This document shows, in pieces, positions 33,755-43,374 of a DNA stretch of 64,000 bases (positions are counted from its first letter, which is position 1; the number at the start of each line of letters is the position of its first letter). The notes under the pieces are model-generated. The model worked only from the letters and a program-made list of their open reading frames with translations, was not told the DNA's origin and made no database searches. Origin of the DNA: Chryseobacterium sp. (GTDB taxonomy: Bacteria; Bacteroidota; Bacteroidia; Flavobacteriales; Weeksellaceae). Made by a program: the position numbers and the translations under genes. The stretch lies in the NCBI RefSeq assembly GCF_019236175.1, contig NZ_JAFAJM010000003.1, forward strand, positions 208,510 through 272,509. The letters are read 5' to 3'.

Positions 33755-36742
33755 ATGAGAGTCTGCACTTTATTTTTTGTTTTTATATTTTTAACGACTT
33801 ATGCCCAGCGTTATACCTCCACTTGGTATAATATGGACAACGGATTTCCGCAAAGCAGTGCCAAATCCATTATTAAAGATAAGTATGGCTTTATCTGGAT
33901 TTCAACCGAAAGTGCTATCCTCAGGTATGACGGAACATCACTGCAGACTTTTAGCGATTTCAAGCTTAACAATTTGCATTTTGGAGAGTTTATGGGAAAC
34001 CCTCTTATGGACAGCATCACGGTTCATAATGATTATGATGAAAACAGGATTATGATTAAAGGCCGGACCTTGCAACAGGTTCCTCTGAATAAACAGGACA
34101 GGGGAATGCAAACAGAAAACGGAGAACTGATCCACAGAATTACCAAAAATACATTTACCACTTCCATATTTTATCGTGATCTCCCTTATTTTATACAACT
34201 GAAAGATACAAAGTATAAGTTCAAGGAAAAAGAATCGGTTCTGTATACTGATGAACAAGGAAGAGACATTAAGATCCGTCTTCCTTTTGTTAATAATGAC
34301 CTGCACAATATTTTTATGGACAAAGAAGTGTTGTTCATCAATGATCCGAAAAAAAGAACAACCTACGCTATCGATAAAGGAAAACTGTCTAAGATAAGCG
34401 GGAAGAGCTTACTCAATGATCCCGAATCCAAAATCTACTGGCAGCAAGTCACTAACCAGACATTTATTATCCATCACCGCGATATTTATGTTGTTGAGAT
34501 GAAAGGGGAGACTCCGGTTCTTCGTTTTCTTGTTCACTATGATCAGGTAAGCAAGTATCCTTTTGCAGCATTGTTTTATGATAAATCTTTTAACAGACTG
34601 TATCTGGGAACTTTAAATAACGGGCTCAACATTCTTCAGCTGTCCGCCTTTTATGTGGCCAGAAAAGAAACGGATTTTGCCAATAATGTATATTACGCTT
34701 CCTTACCTTTTACCCGCAGTACCATCATCACAACGGATGGAACGGAGTTCGGGCGAAAAGGTATTGTAAAAAACCATCTGATGGGGCAAAACGATCCTTA
34801 TATGATTGCTTATGACCAGGCTCATAATATGCTGGTTCGGGATGATAAAAAAATCTTTCGGTTTTATAAAAACTCGGATTATAAAAAAAAGGATTCCTTT
34901 TCTATAAAACAGGGTTTGAAAGCCTTTATAAAAGATGAAAATTTCTATGGGCTTTCGTTTTTCAATTTTGACCAGAATCAGCTGTATCTGTACCAGGAAG
35001 ATATTTTTGCAAAGCCCGCTCATGTCTATAATTTTAACAGTCTGATTACTGATTTTCATCAGTATGATGACCATAAATTCCTGATAGGTGGTAGTGACGG
35101 TCTTTTTGTACTGGATGAGAAAAAAAATACAATTCGGTCTGTTATGAAAAATATCAGAGTTAAAAATTTTGTACACACTGCAGACCACCAGCTCTGGATT
35201 ACAACCAATAAAAGCGGGTTCTATCTCTTCAGAAACGGGAAAGTAATCAAAATGCCCTATGATAAGGGAAAAAATCTGCAACTGGCCCATTTCATTTTTG
35301 CAGACCGGAAGGGTTTTTATTGGATATCTTCCAATAACGGTTTGTTCAAAGTCTCCAGAAAGCAACTGCTTCAATATGCAGATCATCCTAAAACACCGGT
35401 GTTTTATTATCGGTTTACAAAAAAAGACGGCCTTTTAACGAATGAATTCAACGGGGTTCCGTCTCATGAGCTTGAAAACGGAGATTTGGTTTTTCCTTCA
35501 ATGGACGGGTTCCTTTTCTTTAATCCCGATGAGGTAAAAACGTATTATCCGGACCATACGGAAATTTACATAGAAAGAGCTCAGGTTGGTCATTCTGCCA
35601 TACAGTATTTCAAAGAAAGTCTGACGTTAGCCAGCGACTATAAAGTCGCCAATGTTTATCTTGATATTCCTTATTTTTCTGATGCTGAAAATCTTTATCT
35701 GGAAGCCAGACTGTCGGGAGATAAAAATACAGAATGGCAGCAGGTGGATACCGAAAAAGAACTGAAATATGCCATCAGTGATTTGGGACCCGGAAACTAT
35801 CATCTGCATGTAAGGATGCTTATTTCTGCTGACGGAAAGTTTAAAGAAAAAACAATTGCTTTAAAAATTATCCCTTTTTTCTATCAGACACTGCTTTTTA
35901 AAATAGGAGTACTGATTATCGGGCTCATCATTATTATTTTCATTGTCAGGCTGGCAACCAATTACCTGAGGGTAAGGAATAACGCTTTAAAAGAGATCGT
36001 TAAAAGCAAAAATTCCAGACTGAAAGAAAATTCTCTGAATATCGAATTGCTAAAAACCGATTTGAAAAATGAAGCGGAGTATCAGAAAAAACTGGTAGAG
36101 ACCATTAGTCATGATATCACTACCCCTATCCGGTTTATTGCCATGCTTTCCCATAAACTGCACGAATCTGATGATATAGAACTTCAAAAAAAATATTTTG
36201 ACAGTATCTATAAATCTTCAGAACAGCTGTATGAGTTTACCTTAAGTTTAAAAGAATATGCTGAGTTGTATAAAGCTAAAAATATTTTTGAAGAAAATGA
36301 ATATTCAATTAATAAAATTCTTAAAACTAAGAAAAAACTATTTTTAGAAATTGCTCATGAAAAAGGAACCCTTATTACCAGAATTGAAAGAGGAAATGTA
36401 TATACCAGAATAAATCAGCCGATTTTATCCTCCATTATCCATAATATTATTGATAATGCGGTTAAAAATACCTATGATGGAGAAATTATTCTTGATAGTA
36501 CTGAAAATGAACACAATATTGTGATTACGATCAGTGACACCGGATCGGGAATGACTTCTGAACAAATCGCTTTGTATACGGATCTGTTTAATCATTCTAC
36601 CAATGAGATCCGGGACTTTAAAGGAAAAGGAATAGGATTGCATATGGTGATTCATCTGATCAAAAAAATTGATGCCACCATCCGTTTCAGAAAAAACAGC
36701 CCTAAAGGAACTATTGTTGAAATTATTCTTAACAAAAACTAA
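33755..36742 (+). CDS. Reg_prop two-component sensor histidine kinase
   Basis: The 995-residue membrane kinase starts with a signal peptide, then a periplasmic region of beta-propeller (Reg_prop) repeats from WYNMDNGFPQSSAKSIIKDK onward (for example GFIWISTESAILRYDG, GFYWISSNNGLFKVSR). A Y_Y_Y domain lies at about 640-705 and one membrane helix near 715-735 (LIIGLIIIIFIVRLATNYL). The cytoplasmic part has the H-box ETISHDITTPIRFIAM (His near 785) and an ATPase with NIIDNAVKNTYDG, ISDTGSGMTSEQ and GKGIGLHMV. Unlike many propeller sensors it has no fused receiver or AraC domain; the response regulator is the next gene, 18 bp on. Ligand unknown, often a polysaccharide or envelope signal. Confidence 0.94.
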   Translation: MRVCTLFFVFIFLTTYAQRYTSTWYNMDNGFPQSSAKSIIKDKYGFIWISTESAILRYDGTSLQTFSDFKLNNLHFGEFMGNPLMDSITVHNDYDENRIMIKGRTLQQVPLNKQDRGMQTENGELIHRITKNTFTTSIFYRDLPYFIQLKDTKYKFKEKESVLYTDEQGRDIKIRLPFVNNDLHNIFMDKEVLFINDPKKRTTYAIDKGKLSKISGKSLLNDPESKIYWQQVTNQTFIIHHRDIYVVEMKGETPVLRFLVHYDQVSKYPFAALFYDKSFNRLYLGTLNNGLNILQLSAFYVARKETDFANNVYYASLPFTRSTIITTDGTEFGRKGIVKNHLMGQNDPYMIAYDQAHNMLVRDDKKIFRFYKNSDYKKKDSFSIKQGLKAFIKDENFYGLSFFNFDQNQLYLYQEDIFAKPAHVYNFNSLITDFHQYDDHKFLIGGSDGLFVLDEKKNTIRSVMKNIRVKNFVHTADHQLWITTNKSGFYLFRNGKVIKMPYDKGKNLQLAHFIFADRKGFYWISSNNGLFKVSRKQLLQYADHPKTPVFYYRFTKKDGLLTNEFNGVPSHELENGDLVFPSMDGFLFFNPDEVKTYYPDHTEIYIERAQVGHSAIQYFKESLTLASDYKVANVYLDIPYFSDAENLYLEARLSGDKNTEWQQVDTEKELKYAISDLGPGNYHLHVRMLISADGKFKEKTIALKIIPFFYQTLLFKIGVLIIGLIIIIFIVRLATNYLRVRNNALKEIVKSKNSRLKENSLNIELLKTDLKNEAEYQKKLVETISHDITTPIRFIAMLSHKLHESDDIELQKKYFDSIYKSSEQLYEFTLSLKEYAELYKAKNIFEENEYSINKILKTKKKLFLEIAHEKGTLITRIERGNVYTRINQPILSSIIHNIIDNAVKNTYDGEIILDSTENEHNIVITISDTGSGMTSEQIALYTDLFNHSTNEIRDFKGKGIGLHMVIHLIKKIDATIRFRKNSPKGTIVEIILNKN

Positions 36743-36760
36743 ATATATTTAAATTATCAT

Positions 36761-37372
36761 ATGAACGAAAGAATTTTAATTGCTGATGATCATCATGTAG
36801 TGAGAGCAGGGACAGCCCTGATCCTGCAGTCTGCCTATCCTGACCTTATTATAGATTTTGCAGAAAAATATGATCAGGTGAAAGAATTATTAAAAACAAC
36901 AAAATACAGTCTTCTCATTCTGGATCTTGATATGCCGGGAAGTCAATACAGAAAAATGATAACCGAACTTAAAGCTATACAGAAGAACCTTAGAATCCTT
37001 ATTTTTTCAGGATTTAATAAAGAGGTTATCATTCAGTATATCCGTGAAGGGGCAGAGGGCTATATCAGTAAACAGAGCAGTGAAGAAGAGATAAGAAATG
37101 CTGTAAAACTGGTTCTTGAAAAAGGTCATTATTATCCTCAGGAACTGATAGGGCTTATTATTGAAAATAAAAGAATGGACCCTAAAGAAAAATTATCTTC
37201 CAGGGAATATGAAATTTTTAAACTCCTGGCTGAAGGAAACGGAAATCTGGAAATCGCCAACAGGCTTGGTATAGAAATGTCGACGGTAAGCACCTATAAA
37301 AAAAGAATCTTTCAAAAGCTTCATCTCAATAATATTGCAGATTTAATCAAAGCCTATGAGATGATGCATTAA
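36761..37372 (+). CDS. LuxR/NarL-type response regulator
   Basis: The 203-residue protein has an N-terminal receiver (acidic D9/D10, probable phospho-acceptor D55 in LLILDLDMPG, YISKQSS with the conserved Lys) and a C-terminal LuxR HTH (LSSREYEIFKLLAEGNGNLE ... MSTVSTYKKRIFQKLHLNNI). It is the partner of the kinase immediately upstream. As the only two-component output in the window it is a candidate, not more, for controlling the TTCTACA promoters. Confidence 0.95.
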   Translation: MNERILIADDHHVVRAGTALILQSAYPDLIIDFAEKYDQVKELLKTTKYSLLILDLDMPGSQYRKMITELKAIQKNLRILIFSGFNKEVIIQYIREGAEGYISKQSSEEEIRNAVKLVLEKGHYYPQELIGLIIENKRMDPKEKLSSREYEIFKLLAEGNGNLEIANRLGIEMSTVSTYKKRIFQKLHLNNIADLIKAYEMMH

Positions 37373-37457
37373 ATGATGATGAAAAAGTATATAAAGAAGT
37401 AAAATCTGACTATTCATTATAAATTTGTAGTATATAGTAAATCATTTTGTCTATAGT

Positions 37458-38255
37458 ATGTCTTATCAGAAAATCTCACCTCCGTTTTATCTGAAACCCT
37501 ATATTCATCATTTCCTCATCATAGAAAATAAGGATGATTCCTCCACAATCTTCAGAGTAATGGCAGACGGATATCCCGGACTTATTTTTCAGCAGGGTGA
37601 AGGCTGCTTCAAAGATGAAAAGGGGAATCCCTTTCCAAAACTGTTTGTACATGGATTGGGTACCCGGTTTTCTCAGAAAACAGGAGAAGGAAAGTACCTG
37701 AGTATTATTGTATGTCTGCAACCCGATGCCCTTAAAACTATTTTGGGAGTGGATGCTTATTTGCTGACCAACCATCACTATACCTTAGATGAGGTTGTCA
37801 GGAACAGCTTATGCCAGAAACTTCAGGAGGCCCGGACGATAACGGAAAAACTTGAACTGCTGTCGGTTTTTATATGGAGACAGATCATACGGAATAAAAT
37901 TCCTGACCAATCGGAAATCCGGTATATGCTCAATACACTCAATACCCATAATGGTTTGATATCACTGAGAGAAATCCGTGACGGACTCCGGATTTCCGAA
38001 CGTTCTCTGGAGCGTCTGGTAAAATCCTACTTTGGCGTTTCTCCTCAGCTTTTTATGCGTATTCAACGTTTTCAGCGCGCTCTTCATTTTCTTGAGTCCC
38101 ATCCTGACCGGTCTTTTACGGATATATGCTATGAATATTCCTATGCCGATCAATCCCATTATATCCGGGAATTTCGGGAATTTGCGGGAAGTACTCCAAA
38201 GCAGTTCCTCCTGAAATCACGGGGACCTGTTACCAGTTTTTCCGAATGGGATTAA
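37458..38255 (+). CDS. AraC-family transcriptional regulator (DUF6597-like sensor domain)
   Basis: The 265-residue protein opens YQKISPPFYLKPYIHHFLII, the pattern of DUF6597 AraC proteins, and carries C-terminal HTH motifs LREIRDGLRISERSLERLVK and FTDICYEYSYADQSHYIREF. It is 85 bp after the response regulator. A -7-like TCATTTTG at 37442-37449 suggests a promoter of its own very close to the ATG. Likely regulates the FMN-reductase gene that follows. Confidence 0.9.
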   Translation: MSYQKISPPFYLKPYIHHFLIIENKDDSSTIFRVMADGYPGLIFQQGEGCFKDEKGNPFPKLFVHGLGTRFSQKTGEGKYLSIIVCLQPDALKTILGVDAYLLTNHHYTLDEVVRNSLCQKLQEARTITEKLELLSVFIWRQIIRNKIPDQSEIRYMLNTLNTHNGLISLREIRDGLRISERSLERLVKSYFGVSPQLFMRIQRFQRALHFLESHPDRSFTDICYEYSYADQSHYIREFREFAGSTPKQFLLKSRGPVTSFSEWD

Positions 38256-38328
38256 AAATAGCAGCCTGTGTCGGATATCTTCTATTTTTTACAGGCGGTT
38301 CTTTTTTTCTTTGTTGAAATTTTTGACA

Positions 38329-38913
38329 ATGAAAAAAGAAATGTACAAAATAGGTATTCTTGTGGGTAGTCTTAGAAAAGCATCCCTCACCTTAAAGATG
38401 GCTCAGTATATTCAGGGGGAAAATCTGCCGGATCTTGATTTTGAAATTATTGATCTCAGCAGGCTTCCGATATATAATGAAGATCTTGAAACTGAAGAGC
38501 CTCCCCAAAGCTGGCAGGAATTTCGAAAGCATATTAAGAACAAAGATGCCATATTGTTTATCACTCCCGAGTACAACCGCTCCGTTCCTGCAGTTCTGAA
38601 AAATGCCATAGATGTTGGTTCTGCACCGCACGGGCACAATGCTTTTGAAGGCAAACCCGCCGGAATTATCAGTCTTTCGCCCGGTAAAATGGGGGCTTTC
38701 GGTGCAAACCACCATTTGCGGCAGTCGCTGGTATTTCTGGATATGCCCGTGATGCAGCAACCAGAAGCTTATATTGGCAATAGTGAAACAATTTTTGATA
38801 CAGACAATCGTCTGGTAACAGAAAGTACACGTACCTTTATCAGTCAGTTTATCATTGCTTTTGCCGGTTGGATAAAGCTGCATAGCATGAATGTATTCCT
38901 TTTAAAACAATAG
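38329..38913 (+). CDS. NADPH-dependent FMN reductase / azoreductase-like flavoprotein
   Basis: The start is placed at ATG 38329 (MKKEMYKIGILVGSLRKASL); an upstream TTG is unlikely. The 194-residue flavodoxin-like fold has GSLRKASLTLKMAQ, ILFITPEYNRSVPAVLKNAI and GKPAGIISLSPGKMGAFGA, the NADPH-dependent FMN reductase pattern. It reduces FMN, quinones or azo compounds in the cytosol. It follows the AraC gene by 73 bp. Confidence 0.9.
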   Translation: MKKEMYKIGILVGSLRKASLTLKMAQYIQGENLPDLDFEIIDLSRLPIYNEDLETEEPPQSWQEFRKHIKNKDAILFITPEYNRSVPAVLKNAIDVGSAPHGHNAFEGKPAGIISLSPGKMGAFGANHHLRQSLVFLDMPVMQQPEAYIGNSETIFDTDNRLVTESTRTFISQFIIAFAGWIKLHSMNVFLLKQ

Positions 38914-39052
38914 ATATTATATGGAAAGAGATCATTATATTCTGTTCTTATCTGGAAATAAGAGGGGTACAGTCGATACTGATGCATATCAGCGGGACAT
39001 GATTTTTCAGTTTTTATCATTGAATATGAAACGGTTAATGCTCTATGAAGAA

Positions 39053-39079
39053 AAAGGCTGCTCATTCCGGGCAGCCTTT
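39053..39079. terminator. Terminator between convergent genes
   Basis: Perfect arms AAAGGCTGC and GCAGCCTTT around a 9-base loop, with T-rich flanks on both strands. It can serve the FMN-reductase gene and the TonB-receptor gene that meet here. Confidence 0.85.
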
Positions 39080-39100
39080 CTTATTGAGTAAAATAAAAAA

Positions 39101-41635
39101 TCAGAAGGTCACTTTTATTTGTCCGCCAACCACACTTCTTGTACCGCCTATGAATGTGGGAAAGCCAATAATATCACCACTGTTTCCCCCATCAATCATG
39201 TACTGGGTATCAAGTATATTTTTACCGTAAGCACCAATATCATATACTGTACTGCCTGATTTAAATGTAAAACCTGCCGTGAAATTCATAAGCCCATATC
39301 CCTTCTGGTAAAGATCTTCTCTGTTGCTATCTTCAAAAAATACTCCTGAGCGATAGGAATATGACGGTCTTAAGTAAACAGAGGAGGTTGCTCCGGTTTT
39401 AATACTTGCATCAATTCCTAATGCATAGCTGTGTTTGGGCGTTAGTCGAAAACGATGACCGGCATATTCCTGTCTGTTGCCGTTTTCATCGTTCTGATCA
39501 AATTTACCGTCGATATAAGAATAATTTCCAAAAATTTGTAATCCGGGTATTATTAAATACTTTAGAGCAGTCTCCACACCGAAAGTATGTGCCTTACCTC
39601 CATCATTAGTCATCAGCATAGGGGCAATACTTCCCGGCATCTCCCTATAAGCCATTGTTTGAAAGTGAGACCAGTCGTAAAAATAAGAGCTTAATTCATA
39701 ACTTAATTTTTTAGCGAAAAGAAGTCCCTTCATACCGATTTCATAGCTGTATACAATTTCAGGTCTTAGAAATTCAGTTGTAGACGGCAGAATATTGATT
39801 ACTCCCGGTCTTCTTCCTCTCGAAAAAGAGGCATAAATATTATTTTTTTCAAACAGATAATTGAGAGCAATCCTGCCTACATAAGAGTAATAGTCTTTGG
39901 AAGCATAGATCATTTCATTAGATACAGGATTGACGATATTGGGTGAGCCATTATTGGCAATCATTCCGATAACGCTCGGTGGGTTAGCTGCGGGAGCCAT
40001 GTATCCGCCTTTCTGATTTTCATAACTGCCTCTCAGACCCAATGTGAATTTCAACCGATCGGTAAGGCTGTAGGTAGCATCTCCGAAAATTTCGAATGCC
40101 TTATTGATTCCTTTATTGGTGAAAGATTCTGTGTGCATAGCCTGAAGAGGGCTGCCGTTCATAACAGAAATCAGTTGTACGAATCGTTTAGGAACAGTGG
40201 AGGGAAGCATCCCTGATTGTACCAATTGATCCCAGGTCATTCCCGGAGGTATTTTTCCTCCGGTGAGCATATTGATCAGTTGTAAGGCAAACGGCTGTAA
40301 GTTCGGTAAATGAGTAACATAATTCACCTGTCCGTTCGTCATCACTGGCGGTGTAGCCAGAATCTGGCCTATTTGAGTCTGAAGCCCCAGAATTTGTGCT
40401 GCAGGTAACCCCAGCTGTTTTCCGAGCCCTGCCATTTGTTGGATAAAAGCATCTTTTAACAAAGGACCTACATAAGCAGGATAAAAAGCTCTTTCATCAA
40501 TACGCATTGGCATTGCCTGGGTAGAGTTTTCGTAAAAATAACTTGTCCCCAAAAAACCTGAAAACTTATTTTTATAGTTGAAGGAAAAGCGGAACTCCTG
40601 GCTCGCCTGGGTTCCTTTTGCAATTTCAGAAGCCCAAAAAATTGGAGCAGCGGTACCATCTGCATCAAAGGATTCATCAGATTTAAAAGCTCTGAACCCT
40701 GATATTGATGAGAATTTCCATTGATCATTTAGCGTATGATCAAGCAATAAAGTAGCTCCGCCCACATCTCTTTTGATATAGAGATTTTTGCCCTGTTCCA
40801 AATCAGCAAACGTATTGGAATCCGTATCTCCGTCTAAAGGGGCAAATCTTTTACTTTTAAAACCTGTACCGGGATAATCATCGTGCTGGTAATTCAGAAT
40901 CAATGTCATATTGGTTTGAGGAGATAACCAGAGTTTTGTGCTGTTTCTCAATGCAATGACTTCTTTACCGTTCAGCCTTCCTCCCGATCGGTTGGAGATA
41001 AAGCCATCCCTTCTTTCATAATCTAATGCCAGGCGATTGGCGAGTTTATCCTTAACAATGGGGGTATTGATGTAGCCGTTGATGAAAGAGTGATTATAAG
41101 TTCCATATCCCGTATTGATTTCGGCACCGAATTTATTTTTCGGCTTGTTTTGAATGATATGTAAAGCCCCAATCTGAGCCCCTCTGCCAAATAATGTTCC
41201 CTGAGGGCCCTTCGCAACTTCTATACTTTCCAAATCATAAAGTTCCACTACAGAAGCTCTGGACCTGGAAATAGAAACTCCGTCCTGAAAGATAGAAACT
41301 CTGGGTTGTGCACGGGAATCTCCACTATCGGAAGTGACTCCTCTAATGACATATCCGGGGTTATTAGGGCTTTGAAGCTGAACTTCCAGCCCGGGAACAA
41401 AATTAGCCATCTCATCCATCTGTTTCAAGTTAAGTTGATCCAAAAAACGACCACTTAACGCACTTACTGTAACAGGAACTTCAATCTTGGACTGGGCTCT
41501 TTTTTGGGTACTGATGATGACTTCCTGTATTTGATTTCTCTTTTCATCGATACTAATGGTATCCTGTTTTTTCTGTGCAAAATAATATGCAGATGTTGAG
41601 AGCAGCAGTATTGCTGAATAATAAATATTTCTCAT
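39101..41635 (-). CDS. TonB-dependent outer-membrane receptor
   Basis: The 844-residue protein has a signal peptide (LLLSTSAYYFAQ), a TonB-box-like region EVIISTQKRAQSKIEVPVTV, a plug domain (LDQLNLKQMDEMANFVPGLE, YVIRGVTSDSG, IEVAKGPQGTLFGRG) and a long beta-barrel ending in an aromatic-type residue (GGQIKVTF). No CarboxypepD_reg-like N-terminal domain is present, so it is not SusC-like; the architecture fits an iron-complex or small-molecule receptor. No SusD or binding-protein gene is adjacent. Substrate unknown. Confidence 0.95.
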   Translation of the reverse strand: MRNIYYSAILLLSTSAYYFAQKKQDTISIDEKRNQIQEVIISTQKRAQSKIEVPVTVSALSGRFLDQLNLKQMDEMANFVPGLEVQLQSPNNPGYVIRGVTSDSGDSRAQPRVSIFQDGVSISRSRASVVELYDLESIEVAKGPQGTLFGRGAQIGALHIIQNKPKNKFGAEINTGYGTYNHSFINGYINTPIVKDKLANRLALDYERRDGFISNRSGGRLNGKEVIALRNSTKLWLSPQTNMTLILNYQHDDYPGTGFKSKRFAPLDGDTDSNTFADLEQGKNLYIKRDVGGATLLLDHTLNDQWKFSSISGFRAFKSDESFDADGTAAPIFWASEIAKGTQASQEFRFSFNYKNKFSGFLGTSYFYENSTQAMPMRIDERAFYPAYVGPLLKDAFIQQMAGLGKQLGLPAAQILGLQTQIGQILATPPVMTNGQVNYVTHLPNLQPFALQLINMLTGGKIPPGMTWDQLVQSGMLPSTVPKRFVQLISVMNGSPLQAMHTESFTNKGINKAFEIFGDATYSLTDRLKFTLGLRGSYENQKGGYMAPAANPPSVIGMIANNGSPNIVNPVSNEMIYASKDYYSYVGRIALNYLFEKNNIYASFSRGRRPGVINILPSTTEFLRPEIVYSYEIGMKGLLFAKKLSYELSSYFYDWSHFQTMAYREMPGSIAPMLMTNDGGKAHTFGVETALKYLIIPGLQIFGNYSYIDGKFDQNDENGNRQEYAGHRFRLTPKHSYALGIDASIKTGATSSVYLRPSYSYRSGVFFEDSNREDLYQKGYGLMNFTAGFTFKSGSTVYDIGAYGKNILDTQYMIDGGNSGDIIGFPTFIGGTRSVVGGQIKVTF

Positions 41636-41722
41636 TTGTGAATTTATATTTTAAAACCTTTGCAAAATAAGTATGTATTTGTTACTGAATGATTAACTTT
41701 TTGTTAATAAGCTATTTTGCTT

Positions 41723-41781
41723 ATTTTATTCTACAAGTGTTTTAAAAAAAAATTATTATTGAAACTATTTTATTCTACAAC
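41723..41781 (+). other. Degenerate TTCTACA half-sites
   Basis: TTTTATTCTACAA occurs twice with C residues at 41731 and 41775, 44 bp apart, twice the 22-bp period of the active family. Neither is followed by a -7 box at 36-37 bp. Probably a decayed regulatory region in gene-poor DNA before the pseudogene. Confidence 0.5.
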
Positions 41782-42059
41782 TGCTCTGTTTCTCAGATTC
41801 TGTACATGCGTCTGTCTTTATATATTGATTTAAATAAGGATTGCCCATGGAGTCCGTTTTTCCATGCCCGGAAATGATTTGGGAAAAAGGTTTTATCCAC
41901 CCGATTCGATGATCTGGTAAAGCAATAGGTTTGATTGCTAAAAAAGAAGTAGTGCATACAACTCTCTTGCAGATCACTTATATTGTCAACGTTAAAGGGA
42001 GAAAGCTTTTGTCATTAGTAAATGAGGTGTGCCAATGAAATAGAAAATGGATAAATTGG

Positions 42060-42204
42060 ATGCTACACAGGATGAAAACCGGATCACCACCTTTCCAAAA
42101 TGTTTTCCCTTTTCCAGATAATTAAAAGCTTCTCTGAAATCGGATAAAGGAAATGAGCGGTCTATCTCAGGTTTCAGGTGATTCTCTTCTAAAGCCGGGT
42201 TCAA
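42060..42204 (-). pseudogene. C-terminal remnant of a quinone-oxidoreductase-like MDR protein
   Basis: A minus-strand reading without an ATG contains HLKPEIDRSFPLSDFREAFN and YLEKGKHFGKVVIRF, the characteristic C-terminus of quinone reductase-type MDR enzymes. The rest of the roughly 320-residue protein is missing upstream, and the frame runs on into unrelated sequence after the usual end. A gene fragment left by deletion. Confidence 0.65.
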
Positions 42205-42220
42205 AAATGTATCATAAAAA

Positions 42221-42288
42221 TTGGAGGGTCAATCCTATTTTATTCTACAAAATTTATTTCTGAGATTAATATGAACCCTGTAAATTTG
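42221..42288 (+). promoter_or_regulatory. TTCTACA-family promoter P5 (42.29-kb RNA and DUF6572 gene)
   Basis: The strong half-site TTCTACA (C at 42245) is followed 36 bp later by a perfect -7 box TAAATTTG (42281-42288). The first half-site, near 42221-42227, is poorly conserved, so this is the weakest member. Confidence 0.65.
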
Positions 42289-42292
42289 AGAG

Positions 42293-42364
42293 TGTTTTTA
42301 TGGTTTCGTTATCTGATTTAATCTATTTTAAGCTTACTGTCAATTGTATAGTAGGCTTTTTTTA
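42293..42364 (+). ncRNA. Short terminated leader or small RNA from P5
   Basis: From the predicted start near 42293 the transcript reaches a hairpin AAGCTTACT / AGTAGGCTT (42330-42358) followed by seven T residues in about 70 nt. A 21-codon frame beginning MVSLSDLI at 42300 runs through the terminator, so a leader peptide is possible. The DUF6572 gene begins 90 bp later and would need read-through. Confidence 0.6.
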
Positions 42365-42453
42365 ATTTCATCGATGTATTTAATAAAAAGATACAGGAGG
42401 TAAGATCGCGTTCTCTTAACCCTTTGAAAAGTTAAAATAAAATTAACCGTTGT

Positions 42454-42789
42454 ATGTCTCTCGAAAAAACAAATGTTATTGATGCCATCAGCATCAGCCA
42501 CGATAGCAAAGTAGTCCTCATCCTGTCAGATAATTTAGCCTGGGATGAAAAAAAACATCTTCATTTATTGGTAGAAAAACTCAATTTCTATATCCATGTG
42601 CTACAAACCCGATATATTGATGAGATTTACCCTGAATCATCAGACAAAGAATTTCTGATTCAAATTGTATGTAAATACAGTCCTGATGCAAAAGGTAAAA
42701 CGTTTTTAGACTCGGTAGCTCAGGTTTTTGAAACATTACCTTATCATTTTTCATATGGTGAGTTAAATAAACCAATCATGGATAGATAA
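42454..42789 (+). CDS. DUF6572-family protein
   Basis: The 111-residue protein starts MSLEKTNVIDAISISHDSKV, followed by VVLILSDNLAWDEKKHLHLL and KLNFYIHVLQTRYIDEIYPE. This matches DUF6572 proteins, a small soluble family of unknown function, sometimes linked to immunity-like neighbourhoods. No signal peptide. Expressed through or beyond the P5 terminator. Confidence 0.8.
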   Translation: MSLEKTNVIDAISISHDSKVVLILSDNLAWDEKKHLHLLVEKLNFYIHVLQTRYIDEIYPESSDKEFLIQIVCKYSPDAKGKTFLDSVAQVFETLPYHFSYGELNKPIMDR

Positions 42790-42840
42790 GAGGCTAAAGT
42801 AATTTAATGTAGCTTTTGTTTTTATGGTGTATAGAAAAAA

Positions 42841-42909
42841 TTTGACAGGAAAAAATGTTTTATTCTATAGGTTTCGGCTTTTTCTGTCAGACGGATCATC
42901 TTAATTTTG
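42841..42909 (+). promoter_or_regulatory. TTCTACA-family promoter P6 (for the 42.97-kb membrane protein)
   Basis: Half-sites TTTGACA (C-position 42843) and TTCTATA (C at 42865), 22 bp apart, preceded by TAGAAAAAA, then 37 bp to perfect -7 box TAATTTTG (42902-42909). It leads directly, with a leader of about 60 nt, to the following gene. Confidence 0.82.
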
Positions 42910-42973
42910 TAGAGGCAAAGGCTGCAGATCGCTGACAGGATATTGTATTATTAATTATTCAATTATTTTGGCA

Positions 42974-43369
42974 ATGAAAAGTATACAAACGCTGACAATC
43001 TATACGGTATGTTTTTGTAGTATTGTTTTTATCATTTATCATATGATTTCTATGAGTGAAAATGGTTCATTAGACTGGATTATCATGGTCATGATAGGAT
43101 TCAATATACTTCCTCTTATATTATTTTTGATTATTTATCCATCAGTGTGTTATAAATTGAAAACGTTAACTCTTAAGGTTTTATGCGGAGGTCTTGTCAT
43201 TGCATGGGTAATACTTCCTCTGGTGATCAATATGGTGTGGCACCTCAAGGAGAAAAAAGTGACAAACGGGTTATCGGCAGAAGCGTTAACTTTTGTAGCA
43301 ATGCCTTTTATGTGTATTGTTTCAGGGTTTGTTTTTGTGATGTGTATTAACTTTTTACATAAATTATAA
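42974..43369 (+). CDS. Small four-helix membrane protein
   Basis: The start is placed at ATG 42974 (MKSIQTLTIYTVCFCSIVFI), 131 residues. Four hydrophobic segments are visible, including IIMVMIGFNILPLILFLIIY and VLCGGLVIAWVILPLVINMV. No family recognised. Directly under promoter P6. Confidence 0.7.
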   Translation: MKSIQTLTIYTVCFCSIVFIIYHMISMSENGSLDWIIMVMIGFNILPLILFLIIYPSVCYKLKTLTLKVLCGGLVIAWVILPLVINMVWHLKEKKVTNGLSAEALTFVAMPFMCIVSGFVFVMCINFLHKL

Positions 43370-43374
43370 AAGAA

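Noticed and set aside
37384..37449. Fifteenth TTCTACA-family promoter before the AraC gene at 37.46 kb
   Set aside because: AAAAAG and a -7-like box are present, but the half-site TCTGAC is too poor to include.
41765..41977. 70-codon minus-strand frame near the MDR remnant
   Set aside because: No recognisable domain, and it overlaps a TTCTACA half-site; likely decayed DNA.
42300..42365. 21-codon frame MVSLSDLI... as an attenuation leader peptide
   Set aside because: It runs through the terminator stem, and the other terminated RNAs have no comparable frame, so it is probably chance.
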